This document shows positions 54,245 to 63,368 of a stretch of 64,000 bases of DNA, piece after piece. The notes below the pieces were generated by a model, which saw only the letters and a program-made list of their open reading frames with translations, made no database searches and had not been told where the DNA came from. A program made the translations under genes and the position numbers. Origin of the DNA: Gloeocapsa sp. PCC 7428. Its GTDB lineage: Bacteria > Cyanobacteriota > Cyanobacteriia > Cyanobacteriales > Chroococcidiopsidaceae. Where the stretch lies: the NCBI RefSeq assembly GCF_000317555.1, contig NC_019745.1, positions 4,902,001-4,966,000 of the forward strand, read 5' to 3'. Every line of letters starts with the position of its first letter. Positions within the stretch are counted from its first letter, which is position 1.

Positions 54245-54796
54245 ATGTTGAGATTGGGAATAGCGATCGCACTTACTACAAGTTGCCTTTTTTTCATGCA
54301 ATCTAATGCTTCTCGCTTCATATCTTCTCAACCTTCTACACTACAAATTAGTCATATGAATAATTCTATCGATTTTGAATTAATTGATGTTGGTTACAAC
54401 CCTTTAGTAGCAGGATTTGAACCTGAACCGAAAATTGTTATTTTTAGAAGTCAGCAAGAGTGGAATAATTTTTGGAGCAAATTCTCTTTTTTAGATGTCA
54501 ACTTAAACGAACAAAAACCTCCTGTTCCTTCTGTTGACTTTAAGAAACAAATGGTTATTGGCTTAAGTATTGGTTCTCGACCAACTGGAGGATATAGCAT
54601 TCAAATCGACCGCATTGAGCAACTAACAGATTCCGAAACTCCTCAATGGCTGATCCACTACACCGAAATCACCCCTGGTGAAAACTGCCCTGTAACGCAG
54701 CAGCCCATAACACCTAATGTATTTATCTTAACTCAAAATTCTAACGCTGCTATTGACTTAAATGCTAAAAAAATAATTTCTTCATGTTCTAGTTAA
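54245..54796 (+). CDS. PrcB-like protease-complex subunit
   Basis: 183 residues from ATG 54245, which follows GGAGG at eight bases; a GTG at 54200 gives a longer but less likely product. A signal peptide or membrane anchor covers about 1-22. The C-terminal half carries 'KKQMVIGLSIGSRPTGGYSI', the hallmark of the PrcB C-terminal domain (PF14343). PrcB is a partner lipoprotein of a subtilisin-like protease complex in Treponema. Placement 150 bp after the subtilase gene on the same strand repeats that pairing. It may be a chaperone, inhibitor or anchor of the protease. Confidence 0.75.
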   Translation: MLRLGIAIALTTSCLFFMQSNASRFISSQPSTLQISHMNNSIDFELIDVGYNPLVAGFEPEPKIVIFRSQQEWNNFWSKFSFLDVNLNEQKPPVPSVDFKKQMVIGLSIGSRPTGGYSIQIDRIEQLTDSETPQWLIHYTEITPGENCPVTQQPITPNVFILTQNSNAAIDLNAKKIISSCSS

Positions 54797-54941
54797 CTAA
54801 GTTATTAGTTATAAGTTATATTAACTCAATTAATAAAGACGTAGCTGGAAATTCTTTATCCTACTACATCTGATTTTTTTATGGTAACACTTGCAAAAAT
54901 GACTAGATAAATATAATTTTAATTCGCTCAACAAGGCTGAT

Positions 54942-55757
54942 TTATCTTGCGAGTGTTCCTGTGAAATTTACAACATAAGCATAAGCACCTGGTTCTATAT
55001 AACCATTACCAAAGAATGTAGCACTACCAGTCACATTACGTCCTCCATTTATAAATCTGATAACAACATCTCCTGCTATAATTTGCCTAGGAGTACTGAA
55101 AAGACTACTTCTCCAAGAAAAAAGATTAGTAGTATCATTGCGTGCCCATTGCGGATCTACCCTAACATTTAAAGTGCTAGTTATATTATTTAAGCTAACA
55201 AAAGCTGTATCTAGGGCAGGACGACCAAGTATTCTGCTTCCCCAGTACCAATGAACCCAAGTATGAGTACCATAACGCAATGACCCTGCTGTAGTTAAAG
55301 CATCATTGTTACCAATAAAAAGCCCAACTTCTCTTGGATTTACTCCATTTCTTCTATCAGTATTTTGAGCCGCTAGTGTTGACTCAATTACTAATGCTCC
55401 AGGAAGTCTAAAATTAAAAGCAGGTGTGTAGGATGTGTTTTGAGTAGGAAAATTTGTATTACCAGAATAAGTTGTTCCTACTGTAGAGAGACTATAAATA
55501 AATGCTCGACCCCCAGGAACTGTCATTGGTGTAATATTACTACCAGAAGAGCTAGCTAGCACTGATACATTAGTGTTGTGTGGATTGTGAGAATAACTAA
55601 AGTTAATATTCTCCCTCTTTGTAGATTTATTTATAAAAAACTCTTCTTGAAAAGAAGATTGTGCGTTAACATTCCGAGGTTTTATAAAATCTGTAAATAA
55701 AGATATTGTGAGTGAAGTAATAGGCAATAATACCACTATGTTTAGATACTTTTTCAT
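54942..55757 (-). CDS. Secreted hypothetical protein (271 aa)
   Basis: 271 residues from the ATG at 55757 (ATG 55763 and GTG 55769 are alternatives; none has a good ribosome-binding site). Signal peptide: hydrophobic 5-23, 'NVNAQ' cleavage. The mature protein is Ser/Thr/Asn-rich and predicted all-beta, with 'RALSTVGTTYSGNTNFPTQ'-like 'YSLSTVGTTYSGNTNFPTQN' and a Gly-rich C-terminus ('GDVVIRFINGGRNVTGSATF'). No family recognised. It lies in the TPS/subtilase locus on the opposite strand, 35 bp downstream of the 157-aa secreted-protein gene, so the two probably form an operon. Confidence 0.6.
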   Translation of the reverse strand: MKKYLNIVVLLPITSLTISLFTDFIKPRNVNAQSSFQEEFFINKSTKRENINFSYSHNPHNTNVSVLASSSGSNITPMTVPGGRAFIYSLSTVGTTYSGNTNFPTQNTSYTPAFNFRLPGALVIESTLAAQNTDRRNGVNPREVGLFIGNNDALTTAGSLRYGTHTWVHWYWGSRILGRPALDTAFVSLNNITSTLNVRVDPQWARNDTTNLFSWRSSLFSTPRQIIAGDVVIRFINGGRNVTGSATFFGNGYIEPGAYAYVVNFTGTLAR

Positions 55758-55792
55758 ACACATAATCACTAACTTATTACGAATTCATTTGG

Positions 55793-56266
55793 TCAAATAT
55801 CAGATTTATTCCAAATACTTGGACAATATCTAACAACAGGAACAATTTTGGGTACTAGTCTGACTTGTCCCATCCAGATTTCTGTCATGAGTCTTTGGAC
55901 AAGAATGACCGTTAGATCTGGATAAGATAAACTGATAGGAATTGGATGAACTCCGGCATACTGGCTATTAATCCAAACATGTACAGAATGCCTGTAGTTT
56001 TTAGAATCTCTTTGTAAGTGAACAGTTACACCATCTCTTCTACGAACAAAAACTGTGTAGCCATAGTTAATAAAACGAATATTTGTGTCTGTAGTTGAAC
56101 AAATGTTTTGAGCAACAAGTGATTCTGTTTTGAGTTCTGTTTGTGATATTGAAGTAGTTTCTTGTTGAAGAGATTTAGCTAAGACTGAGGGAGTACTTAC
56201 AGTTATGGTAGGTGAAAATACAAATGCTGTAACCAATAGCTTTAGCCATCTGTTGTGAGTAAACAT
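55793..56266 (-). CDS. Secreted hypothetical protein (157 aa)
   Basis: 157 residues with a signal peptide (hydrophobic 8-27, 'SVLAKS' cleavage). The mature part begins with a Gln/Ser/Thr-rich stretch. Then 'RFINYGYTVFVRRRDGVTVH' and 'RHSVHVWINSQYAGVHPIPI' suggest a small beta fold. Two cysteines (about 56 and 148) could form a disulfide. Not recognised. It is the first gene of a minus-strand pair that diverges from the large adhesin gene; the 524-bp gap between them is long enough for separate controls. Confidence 0.58.
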   Translation of the reverse strand: MFTHNRWLKLLVTAFVFSPTITVSTPSVLAKSLQQETTSISQTELKTESLVAQNICSTTDTNIRFINYGYTVFVRRRDGVTVHLQRDSKNYRHSVHVWINSQYAGVHPIPISLSYPDLTVILVQRLMTEIWMGQVRLVPKIVPVVRYCPSIWNKSDI

Positions 56267-56790
56267 AAGTTTAACTTTACCACTAAAAAACTACAGAAAA
56301 ATTATTAGCTGCTTGAGTTGAAACTACGAAACTATCTAATATTTGAAGATGTAAGTAGCTATTAATTGATATTTTTTCAAGCTTTTTTTCGCCTACTAAG
56401 TAGGATACAAAAATCGTCAGTTAAAATATTGGAATTTAGTGCCAGCTTGATTGATATTTTGTGCAATACTTACTTCAAATAGAATGAATGCGCCAGAATC
56501 CGCAGATAGTCATGCTGTCGCTTCAAGTGAAAAGAGAATCCTGCTCTATTCGGCTCTGTAGCGTAAGTACCAGTACTAGAAGTACATATCAATCTTGTTA
56601 AGTTTATTAATCTTTTTGTAGTTCGAGACAGCGATCAAAGTGAAGATGCCCAGGAGTAATATCTGTTAGAACTAACGATCGCTCTTAAGGAAATATTTAT
56701 TTTTGGTAAATATGGATACAAGTATAATTTGGTTCAAATTATCCCCAACCCAGATCCGAGTAATTGGTTTGTTGAGGCAATATACCCGTA
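56267..56790. promoter_or_regulatory. Divergent control region before the large adhesin gene
   Basis: 524 bp without a supported gene, between the divergent 157-aa secreted-protein gene and the 1491-aa adhesin gene. It must hold both promoters and probably a long leader for the adhesin gene. I see no convincing operator, riboswitch or hairpin. Confidence 0.45.
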
Positions 56791-59700
56791 ATGAATAACA
56801 GCAAACTTGGTTTGAGTGGATTGCAGCTAGTGCTCACGGTAATCATAGGAGCGATCGCCCTTTCACAAACTTGCGTCCAAGCCCAGATTACCCCAGATAC
56901 TACGCTTAGTAGTGAAAACTCGGTAGTGACACCCAACGTTGTGATTAATGGGATTTCGAGCAATCGCATTGATGGTGGTGCAATTCGAGGAGCTAACCTA
57001 TTTCACAGTTTTCAAGAATTTAATATTGATGCAGGAAGAGGCGCTTACTTTAGTAATCCTGCGGGAATTGACAACATTCTCAGTCGAGTTACTGGAGACA
57101 ATCCTTCTAACATTCTGGGTACGCTTGGTGTTTTAGGCAATGCCAACCTATTTTTAATGAATCCCAATGGTATTATTTTTGGACAAGGTGCTAGTCTAGA
57201 CATTCAAGGCTCATTTGTTGCCTCAACCGCAGATCGAATTCAACTTGGTGACAGTGGATATTTTAATGCAACGGAACCACAGCAGAGTCATTTACTTGCA
57301 ATAACTCCAGGAGCGCTATTTTTTAATCAAGTAGCTAGCGATCCAGGGAATATTATCAATACAGGCAATTTAGCCGTAGGTAAGAACCTTACTCTATCAG
57401 CAGACAATCTGAATCTTCAAGGTCAGCTTTTAGCAGGAGAGAATTTGACACTGCAAGCAAACGATACAGTGCAAGTCAGGGATAGTGTAGCAAATCCTTT
57501 CATTGCAGCAGCGGGTGAGAAATTACTTGTTCAAGGACAAGCGATTGACATTTTTGCCTTAAATAACCCTAATAGTGGACTTTTTGCTGGTAAAGACTTA
57601 GTGCTGCGTGCAAATACGGTTGGAGGCGATGCTCATTTTTGGAGTGGCGGGAATTTTCGGATTGAGCAGCTTGATGGAAGTTTGGGAGATTGGTACAGTC
57701 CTTACGATCCAATTATTTTTGTTGCCGGAGATTTATTTTTTAATAACTATTTTGGAGCTTCATTACATATTTTGGCTGGAGGTTCTGTATTTGTTCCTGG
57801 TACAGTTTATATTATCGATGCAGACACGCCATCGACCGCAATTGCTGAGGACGTTACGCTGTCTGATGGCACAGTTTTACCTATTGATGGGAGCGATCGC
57901 CCAACACTTGATATTCGCGCCGGAGTTGATCCTGCGATAGTGAGTAGTCCAGATGGAATTGCCGTGATTGGTTCTGGCTTGTTTTTTGGTGGAGCATACG
58001 ATATAAATCCCTCCAGTGCTGATATCTCGATTGGAAATATCATCATCGAGCCTCCAAATGGTGTTGTTTATCTGACCAATCAGTATCAACCTAACCTTTC
58101 TCTAACATCTGCAAATATTGAGATTACTGGGAAAGGAATTTCTAGAATAGGAGTAGAGTTTCAATCACTTGGAATTGATGCGCGTGGATTTGGTGGCAAT
58201 GGTAGCGCAGTAGTACTTGATTCCCGAGGTAGTATTTTTCTCAACCAAAACGCCTCTATCGACTCCTCTTCTGATATGAATAAAGCTGGCAACATTAGCT
58301 TGATTGCTGATGAGATTCAGCTTGCTCCTTTTGCTTCTATTTTTGCCAATGGTAGCGGAGGTGATATTCACATTCAGGGAAATCGACTGCTAATGCAGGA
58401 ATTTTCAGGAATTTCAGCATTGACTACTGGAACTGAAGACGGAGGTAATATTTTCATTCAAGCAAATGACTCTGTTCGTATAGATGGTGGAAACATTGGT
58501 ACGATTGTAGGCTTAGGACCTTCTCAGTTTGGCTCTCCCTTAGTTTCAGGTAATGGTGGAGATATTACTATCAAAACTGGAGAGTTGACAGTTACTGGTA
58601 CGGCACTTTTTGTCGGCGATCTCTTTCCTGGGGGTTTCCGTACAGGTGGCGATATTACATCAGATACAGGAAGTTTGGGAAATGCTGGAACTGTAACAAT
58701 TGATGCTAGACAAGTAAGCCTCACCAACGGAGCGCAAATTAGAGCTTCTACCTTTAGTATAGGAAATGCCGGAGATGTCATTATTCGTGCTTCAGAATTT
58801 GTAGAAGTGACTGGTGTATCATCTGATGACAATTTTTCTGTTAGCAAAATAGCTTCTCAAGTTACTCCTATAGGTAGTGGAACTGGGGGAGATGTACTTA
58901 TTGAAACTAATCGCTTAATGGTCAGTGATGGCGCACAAATACAGGCTGGTACTTTCAGCACAAGTTCAGGCGGAAGTCTGACAGTTAATGCTACTCAATC
59001 GATTGACATTTTTGATACATTAATTGACGACAAACCAACGGGTCTTTTTACCGGACCAGAGGGTTCTAGCGCAAGTGGAACCGGAGGAGCTTTAACTGTT
59101 AGGACTGAACAACTGAGCATATCTGGCGGAGAAACAAACATCTCTTCTGAAGTTGACTTTGAAGCCTCAGGAAATGCGGGTAACTTACTAATTGAAGCCA
59201 ACCGCTTAATTATTGGAGATGGCGCACAAATTAGTGCTGCAACTTATGGCATTGGGCAAAGCGGAAATCTTACTGTTAAAGCTTCTGAATCGATCAATCT
59301 CTTTGGTGTAGATACGACAGAAGATGGAGAACCCAGTGGTCTTTTGACTGCAACTTTTGGTGGTGGAGATGCGGGAAACTTAACAATTCAAACTCGACAG
59401 TTGAGCATTCGAGACGGAGCAACGATATCGTCTTCTAGTGCAGGTCTATTTGGAAATGGGAAAAGTGGGAATGTGACGATAGAAGCTTCTGATTCAGTTG
59501 AAGTTATTGGAGAAGCCTCAGATGGTCAGTATTTCAGTAGTATAGTTGCTGAAACAGGTCGCCTATTTGGTATTCCTATACCTTTTTCTCAAGCAGCGGG
59601 AGAGAACATCCAAATCACTACTAGGCAACTTAGTGTACTAGATGGAGCAGAAATCTCCACTCAAACGTTTGGTGCGGGGAACGCTGGCGACTTGAGCATT

Positions 59701-61266
59701 AATGCTTCTGAGTCTGTACAACTAGTAAATGGTTATCTACGGACTCGAACTGGTGGAGCGGGAAATGCTGGCAATATGGATATTACAACTCAAAGGTTAA
59801 CCGTTCAAGGTGGTGAAGCAACAGCTGCTACTGAAGGACCAGGACAAGGCGGTAGCATGGTTATTAATGCCTCTAACTCAGTAGACTTAATTGGATTTGG
59901 AGGTTTGGGTAGTGTGTCTATCTTTGGCGGCGACGCTGGCGACCTGACGATCGCAACTCAAAAGTTGAGTATTCGAGATGGCGCAGGTATCGCAACTTCT
60001 TCCTTTGGGTTAGGGCAGGCAGGTGATTTGCGTATCGTTAATGCTGATACTGTAGAAGTCATTGGTGGGCTATGGAATACAGGTGCAGAAGTTTTAGATG
60101 GCATAGCAGATTTTATTTCTGGTACTTCTGGTAATATTGAACCGACCGAATTAATCTTTCTACCTAGCCGAATAACTACCGAGGCTGCTAGCACAAGTGA
60201 TAACTCGGCAGGAGATTTAACAATTCAAACAAATCAATTAATTGTTCGCGATGGAGCAGAGGTAACAACCACTACCCTAGGTGAGAACTCAGGAGGAACA
60301 CTGAGTATTACTGCATCCGAGCTTTTGGAAGTGAGTGGAACTTCAATGACTGGCGATCGCAGTCGCTTGTCAGCCCGAACAATTAATGATGGTAATGCAG
60401 GAGATATTTTAATTACAACCGGACAGTTGAATGTACTCAACCAAGCAGAAGTATCCGCTTCAACTTCTGGAAATGGTCAGGGTGGAAACATTGATATTCA
60501 AGCTGGATCAGTGAGATTAAGCGATCGCGCTCAAATTAATGCGAGTTCTCAACAGCAGGGAAATGCAGGAAGTATCACTATCAATGCAGATGGTTTTATT
60601 GAGTCTACTAACAGTGACATTCTGACTTTTGCTAATCAAGCTTCCGGTGGTGCGATCGCTATTTCTGCTCAAGGCATCCGTCTACGTGGTGACAGTGACA
60701 TTCAAACCAATGTAGCTAGTGGTACTGGTGGCGGTGGTAACATCACCCTAACTGCTAACTCAATCCTCGCGTTCGATGACAGCGATATTCTCGCGTTTGC
60801 CCAAGACGGTCGCGGTGGTAATATTGCTCTTAATACTCCTGTATTCTTTGGTGAAAACTTTCAACCAGCCGCAGTTAATAGCAATCCTAATACCCTAGAT
60901 GGTAATAACCGCGTTGATATTAATGCTACTGGTGCAGTAGCTGGAGTTGTTAATATTCCCGATGTTAGTTTTATCCAAAATAGCCTGATAGAATTACCTG
61001 CAAACATCATCAATACTGAAACTATAGTAGCAAATAGTTGTGTAGTACGTAGTCGCAACCAAGCAGGTAATTTCCTCATTACAGGCACTGGCGGTTTGCC
61101 AACTCGTCCAGGAGAGCAAGCTGCTTCTACATATTCTACTGGTAGCGTGCGTTCGATACCTGATGCAAGTTCTCGTACATGGCAACTAGGCGATCCAATT
61201 GTCGAACCGCAAGGCGCATACCGCTTGAGTAACGGGCAACTGATTCTAAGTCGCGAGTGTTCCTAA
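56791..61266 (+). CDS. Two-partner-secretion adhesin (TpsA), large copy
   Basis: 1491 residues. Signal peptide about 1-31 (ending VQAQ), then the TPS domain (about 32-165: 'GGAIRGANLFHSFQEFNIDA', NPNGIIFG). The body is a long beta-helix built of 'GNAGNLTIQTRQLSIRDGA' type repeats (about 450-1270), each roughly 55-70 residues. The C-terminal module (from about 1285) matches the shorter adhesin nearly residue for residue and ends with NSCVVR and SRECS. The repeat number is the main difference between the two adhesins, suggesting expansion. It is 118 bp upstream of the TpsB gene. No toxin domain is recognised; adhesion or biofilm function is the best guess. Confidence 0.92.
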   Translation: MNNSKLGLSGLQLVLTVIIGAIALSQTCVQAQITPDTTLSSENSVVTPNVVINGISSNRIDGGAIRGANLFHSFQEFNIDAGRGAYFSNPAGIDNILSRVTGDNPSNILGTLGVLGNANLFLMNPNGIIFGQGASLDIQGSFVASTADRIQLGDSGYFNATEPQQSHLLAITPGALFFNQVASDPGNIINTGNLAVGKNLTLSADNLNLQGQLLAGENLTLQANDTVQVRDSVANPFIAAAGEKLLVQGQAIDIFALNNPNSGLFAGKDLVLRANTVGGDAHFWSGGNFRIEQLDGSLGDWYSPYDPIIFVAGDLFFNNYFGASLHILAGGSVFVPGTVYIIDADTPSTAIAEDVTLSDGTVLPIDGSDRPTLDIRAGVDPAIVSSPDGIAVIGSGLFFGGAYDINPSSADISIGNIIIEPPNGVVYLTNQYQPNLSLTSANIEITGKGISRIGVEFQSLGIDARGFGGNGSAVVLDSRGSIFLNQNASIDSSSDMNKAGNISLIADEIQLAPFASIFANGSGGDIHIQGNRLLMQEFSGISALTTGTEDGGNIFIQANDSVRIDGGNIGTIVGLGPSQFGSPLVSGNGGDITIKTGELTVTGTALFVGDLFPGGFRTGGDITSDTGSLGNAGTVTIDARQVSLTNGAQIRASTFSIGNAGDVIIRASEFVEVTGVSSDDNFSVSKIASQVTPIGSGTGGDVLIETNRLMVSDGAQIQAGTFSTSSGGSLTVNATQSIDIFDTLIDDKPTGLFTGPEGSSASGTGGALTVRTEQLSISGGETNISSEVDFEASGNAGNLLIEANRLIIGDGAQISAATYGIGQSGNLTVKASESINLFGVDTTEDGEPSGLLTATFGGGDAGNLTIQTRQLSIRDGATISSSSAGLFGNGKSGNVTIEASDSVEVIGEASDGQYFSSIVAETGRLFGIPIPFSQAAGENIQITTRQLSVLDGAEISTQTFGAGNAGDLSINASESVQLVNGYLRTRTGGAGNAGNMDITTQRLTVQGGEATAATEGPGQGGSMVINASNSVDLIGFGGLGSVSIFGGDAGDLTIATQKLSIRDGAGIATSSFGLGQAGDLRIVNADTVEVIGGLWNTGAEVLDGIADFISGTSGNIEPTELIFLPSRITTEAASTSDNSAGDLTIQTNQLIVRDGAEVTTTTLGENSGGTLSITASELLEVSGTSMTGDRSRLSARTINDGNAGDILITTGQLNVLNQAEVSASTSGNGQGGNIDIQAGSVRLSDRAQINASSQQQGNAGSITINADGFIESTNSDILTFANQASGGAIAISAQGIRLRGDSDIQTNVASGTGGGGNITLTANSILAFDDSDILAFAQDGRGGNIALNTPVFFGENFQPAAVNSNPNTLDGNNRVDINATGAVAGVVNIPDVSFIQNSLIELPANIINTETIVANSCVVRSRNQAGNFLITGTGGLPTRPGEQAASTYSTGSVRSIPDASSRTWQLGDPIVEPQGAYRLSNGQLILSRECS

Positions 61267-61384
61267 TCTCTCGTCACTTTTTGTTAAAAAGTATAAAAGT
61301 GAACATCTTTCGCAGGGTATTTTAGTGTATAAATTATACTTAAAACAATATAAATTCAGCAAAATTACTGATAAAATTTCATAA

Positions 61385-63115
61385 ATGAATATTAATCTCG
61401 GTACACTGCAAACTGAGAAAGGAATAGTGATCGCCTTAAGCATTATCCCCATTCTCATTACCAAAAGTGTCTCAGCACAATCTCCGCCATCAGGAGTCAC
61501 GCTTCCGCCCGATACCCCAGAAACCATCGAACGCACAATTCCGCAACCATCACCATTACCACAAACTCCACCACCACAATTACCCGCACCTGTACCTAGG
61601 CTTGAAGTTCCGCCAACTCCATCACCAGAAGTTCCTCCTCCAACAGACGATCGCTTTGTTGTTAAGCAAGTGGAAGTCCTAGGAAGCACAGTTTTACAAA
61701 ACGAAATTACTGAATTAACTGAAGCTTTTACGAACCGTGAAGTCACTTTTGAAGATTTAATTAAACTGCGTACCGATATTACTCAGCTATATATCAATAA
61801 TGGCTATGTCACCTCTGGTGCATTTTTGCCTGTCAATCAAGATATTACTAGCGGTACTGTCACAATCCAAGTCGTTGAAGGCGAACTTGAACGTATTGAT
61901 ATAGATGGATTACAAAGGTTGCGTTCAGAATACGTGCGATCGCGTTTAGAAATTGCAACTAAACCACCCGTCAACCAGCAACGCCTAGAACGCGCATTAC
62001 AACTATTGCAAATCGATCCGTTAATTCGTCAAGTCAATGCAGAATTAACCGCAGGAAGTACTGCTGGACGCAATGTTTTGCAAGTCAGTCTGCAAGAAGC
62101 CCCTCCCTTCACCGCTGGCTTGACAACAGATAATCGTCAGTCGTCTAGCATTGGTTCGCTACAAGCCAGCGTCTTTGCAACGCACAATAATTTATTAGGA
62201 TTTGGCGATCGCTTGAGTGCAGAATACGGAATTACTGAAGGACTCAACATTTACGATATTAACTACGTTTTTCCTGTTGATGCAAGTAATGCTACACTTA
62301 CCGTGCGCTACGGTAACAGCGACAGCCGCATTATTGAAGATGATTTTCGCGAGTTTAACATTACAAGTGATACTCGCACCTTATCGCTGTCATTTCGTCA
62401 ACCAATCTCACAAACTCCCACAAGCGAATTTGGATTGTCCTTAGCATTCGATCTCCGTCGCAGTCGCACGTTTTTAGACGGTAGGTCGTTTTCCTTTACC
62501 GAAGGTCCTGATAATGGAGAGTCTAGAGTGAGTGTAGTACGCTTTACGCAAGACTGGGTAGACCGTGGGACAACACGAGTCTTAGCCGCGCGATCGCAAT
62601 TCAGTTTTGGCATCGATGCATTTGATGCAACAATTAATGATACTGGTACGGATGGCAGATTTTTTAGCTGGCTAGGACAATTTCAATGGGTGCAGCAATT
62701 ATCACCTAGAATTGTTTTACTATCTCGAATTGATGCACAGTTGACACCAGACTCCTTACTATCACTAGAAAGATTCGGTCTTGGTGGAGTAGATACTGTC
62801 CGAGGCTATGGTCAAAATGAGATAGTTGCAGACAATGCAATTTTAGGTTCAGTAGAAGTTCGTTTTCCACTAACATCCGATCCGAATAGATTGCAAATTG
62901 CACCTTTTTTTGAACTCGGTACAGCTTGGAATAATCGCTTTCCCAATCCCGATCCTACAACACTTGCTGGTTTAGGGTTGGGCTTACGCTGGTTAGTTAG
63001 CCCAAGTCTAGCGCTGCGCCTTGATTATGGTATTCCTTTAATTGCAGTCCACAATCAAGGAAACTCCCTACAAGATAATGGTTTTTATTTCTCCTTACGA
63101 TATCAACCTTTTTGA
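61385..63115 (+). CDS. TpsB outer-membrane transporter (ShlB/FhaC family)
   Basis: 576 residues. Signal peptide (about 1-36, 'SVSAQS'), then a proline-rich linker (40-95). Two POTRA domains follow (about 96-245: 'FVVKQVEVLGSTVLQNEI', 'SGTVTIQVVEGELERIDIDG'), then a 16-strand barrel (about 250-576). The functional loop motif VRGY is present in 'LGGVDTVRGYGQNEIVADN', and the protein ends in aromatic residues (RYQPF). It recognises the TPS domain of exported TpsA proteins in the periplasm and threads them through the outer membrane. As the only TpsB here it should serve both adhesins. Directly follows the large adhesin gene. Confidence 0.93.
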   Translation: MNINLGTLQTEKGIVIALSIIPILITKSVSAQSPPSGVTLPPDTPETIERTIPQPSPLPQTPPPQLPAPVPRLEVPPTPSPEVPPPTDDRFVVKQVEVLGSTVLQNEITELTEAFTNREVTFEDLIKLRTDITQLYINNGYVTSGAFLPVNQDITSGTVTIQVVEGELERIDIDGLQRLRSEYVRSRLEIATKPPVNQQRLERALQLLQIDPLIRQVNAELTAGSTAGRNVLQVSLQEAPPFTAGLTTDNRQSSSIGSLQASVFATHNNLLGFGDRLSAEYGITEGLNIYDINYVFPVDASNATLTVRYGNSDSRIIEDDFREFNITSDTRTLSLSFRQPISQTPTSEFGLSLAFDLRRSRTFLDGRSFSFTEGPDNGESRVSVVRFTQDWVDRGTTRVLAARSQFSFGIDAFDATINDTGTDGRFFSWLGQFQWVQQLSPRIVLLSRIDAQLTPDSLLSLERFGLGGVDTVRGYGQNEIVADNAILGSVEVRFPLTSDPNRLQIAPFFELGTAWNNRFPNPDPTTLAGLGLGLRWLVSPSLALRLDYGIPLIAVHNQGNSLQDNGFYFSLRYQPF

Positions 63116-63192
63116 TATCGTGCAATAACTTACTAATACGAGCTACAGTATTTTAAATAGTAGATAGTTAATCTTCATCTTCTAGATTCTAC

Positions 63193-63330
63193 TTATACAG
63201 ATGTGCTGTCTCTAGCAATCAGCCATGCTTGAAGTTCATCTAGCCACATCTCACGGTTGAGAATACCAAAATCAGAAGACAAGTCAATAGGTAAAGATAG
63301 GTTCTCGGCGAGAGGAATAAAAAATATTTT
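63193..63330 (-). pseudogene. Remnant of a membrane glycosyltransferase (N-terminal part)
   Basis: A minus-strand frame of about 45 codons lies between stops and has no start codon before its conserved part. It reads 'NLSLPIDLSSDFGILNREM' and then WLDELQAWLIARDSTSV followed by TAA. The 'REMWLDELQAW..ARDS' segment resembles the conserved N-terminal loop of large multi-pass cyanobacterial glycosyltransferases of the ArnT/mannosyltransferase type, as I recall them. Everything after it is gone. A neighbouring broken flippase/glycosyltransferase chimera supports gene decay here. Confidence 0.5.
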
Positions 63331-63368
63331 TTAATACTGAGATAAGTCTTTTAAAATCAAAGGTTATG

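Noticed and set aside
49212-61266. Contact-dependent toxin (CdiA-like) reading of the TpsA proteins
   Set aside because: No VENN/toxin tip, no small immunity gene directly downstream; the C-termini are conserved between copies instead of variable.
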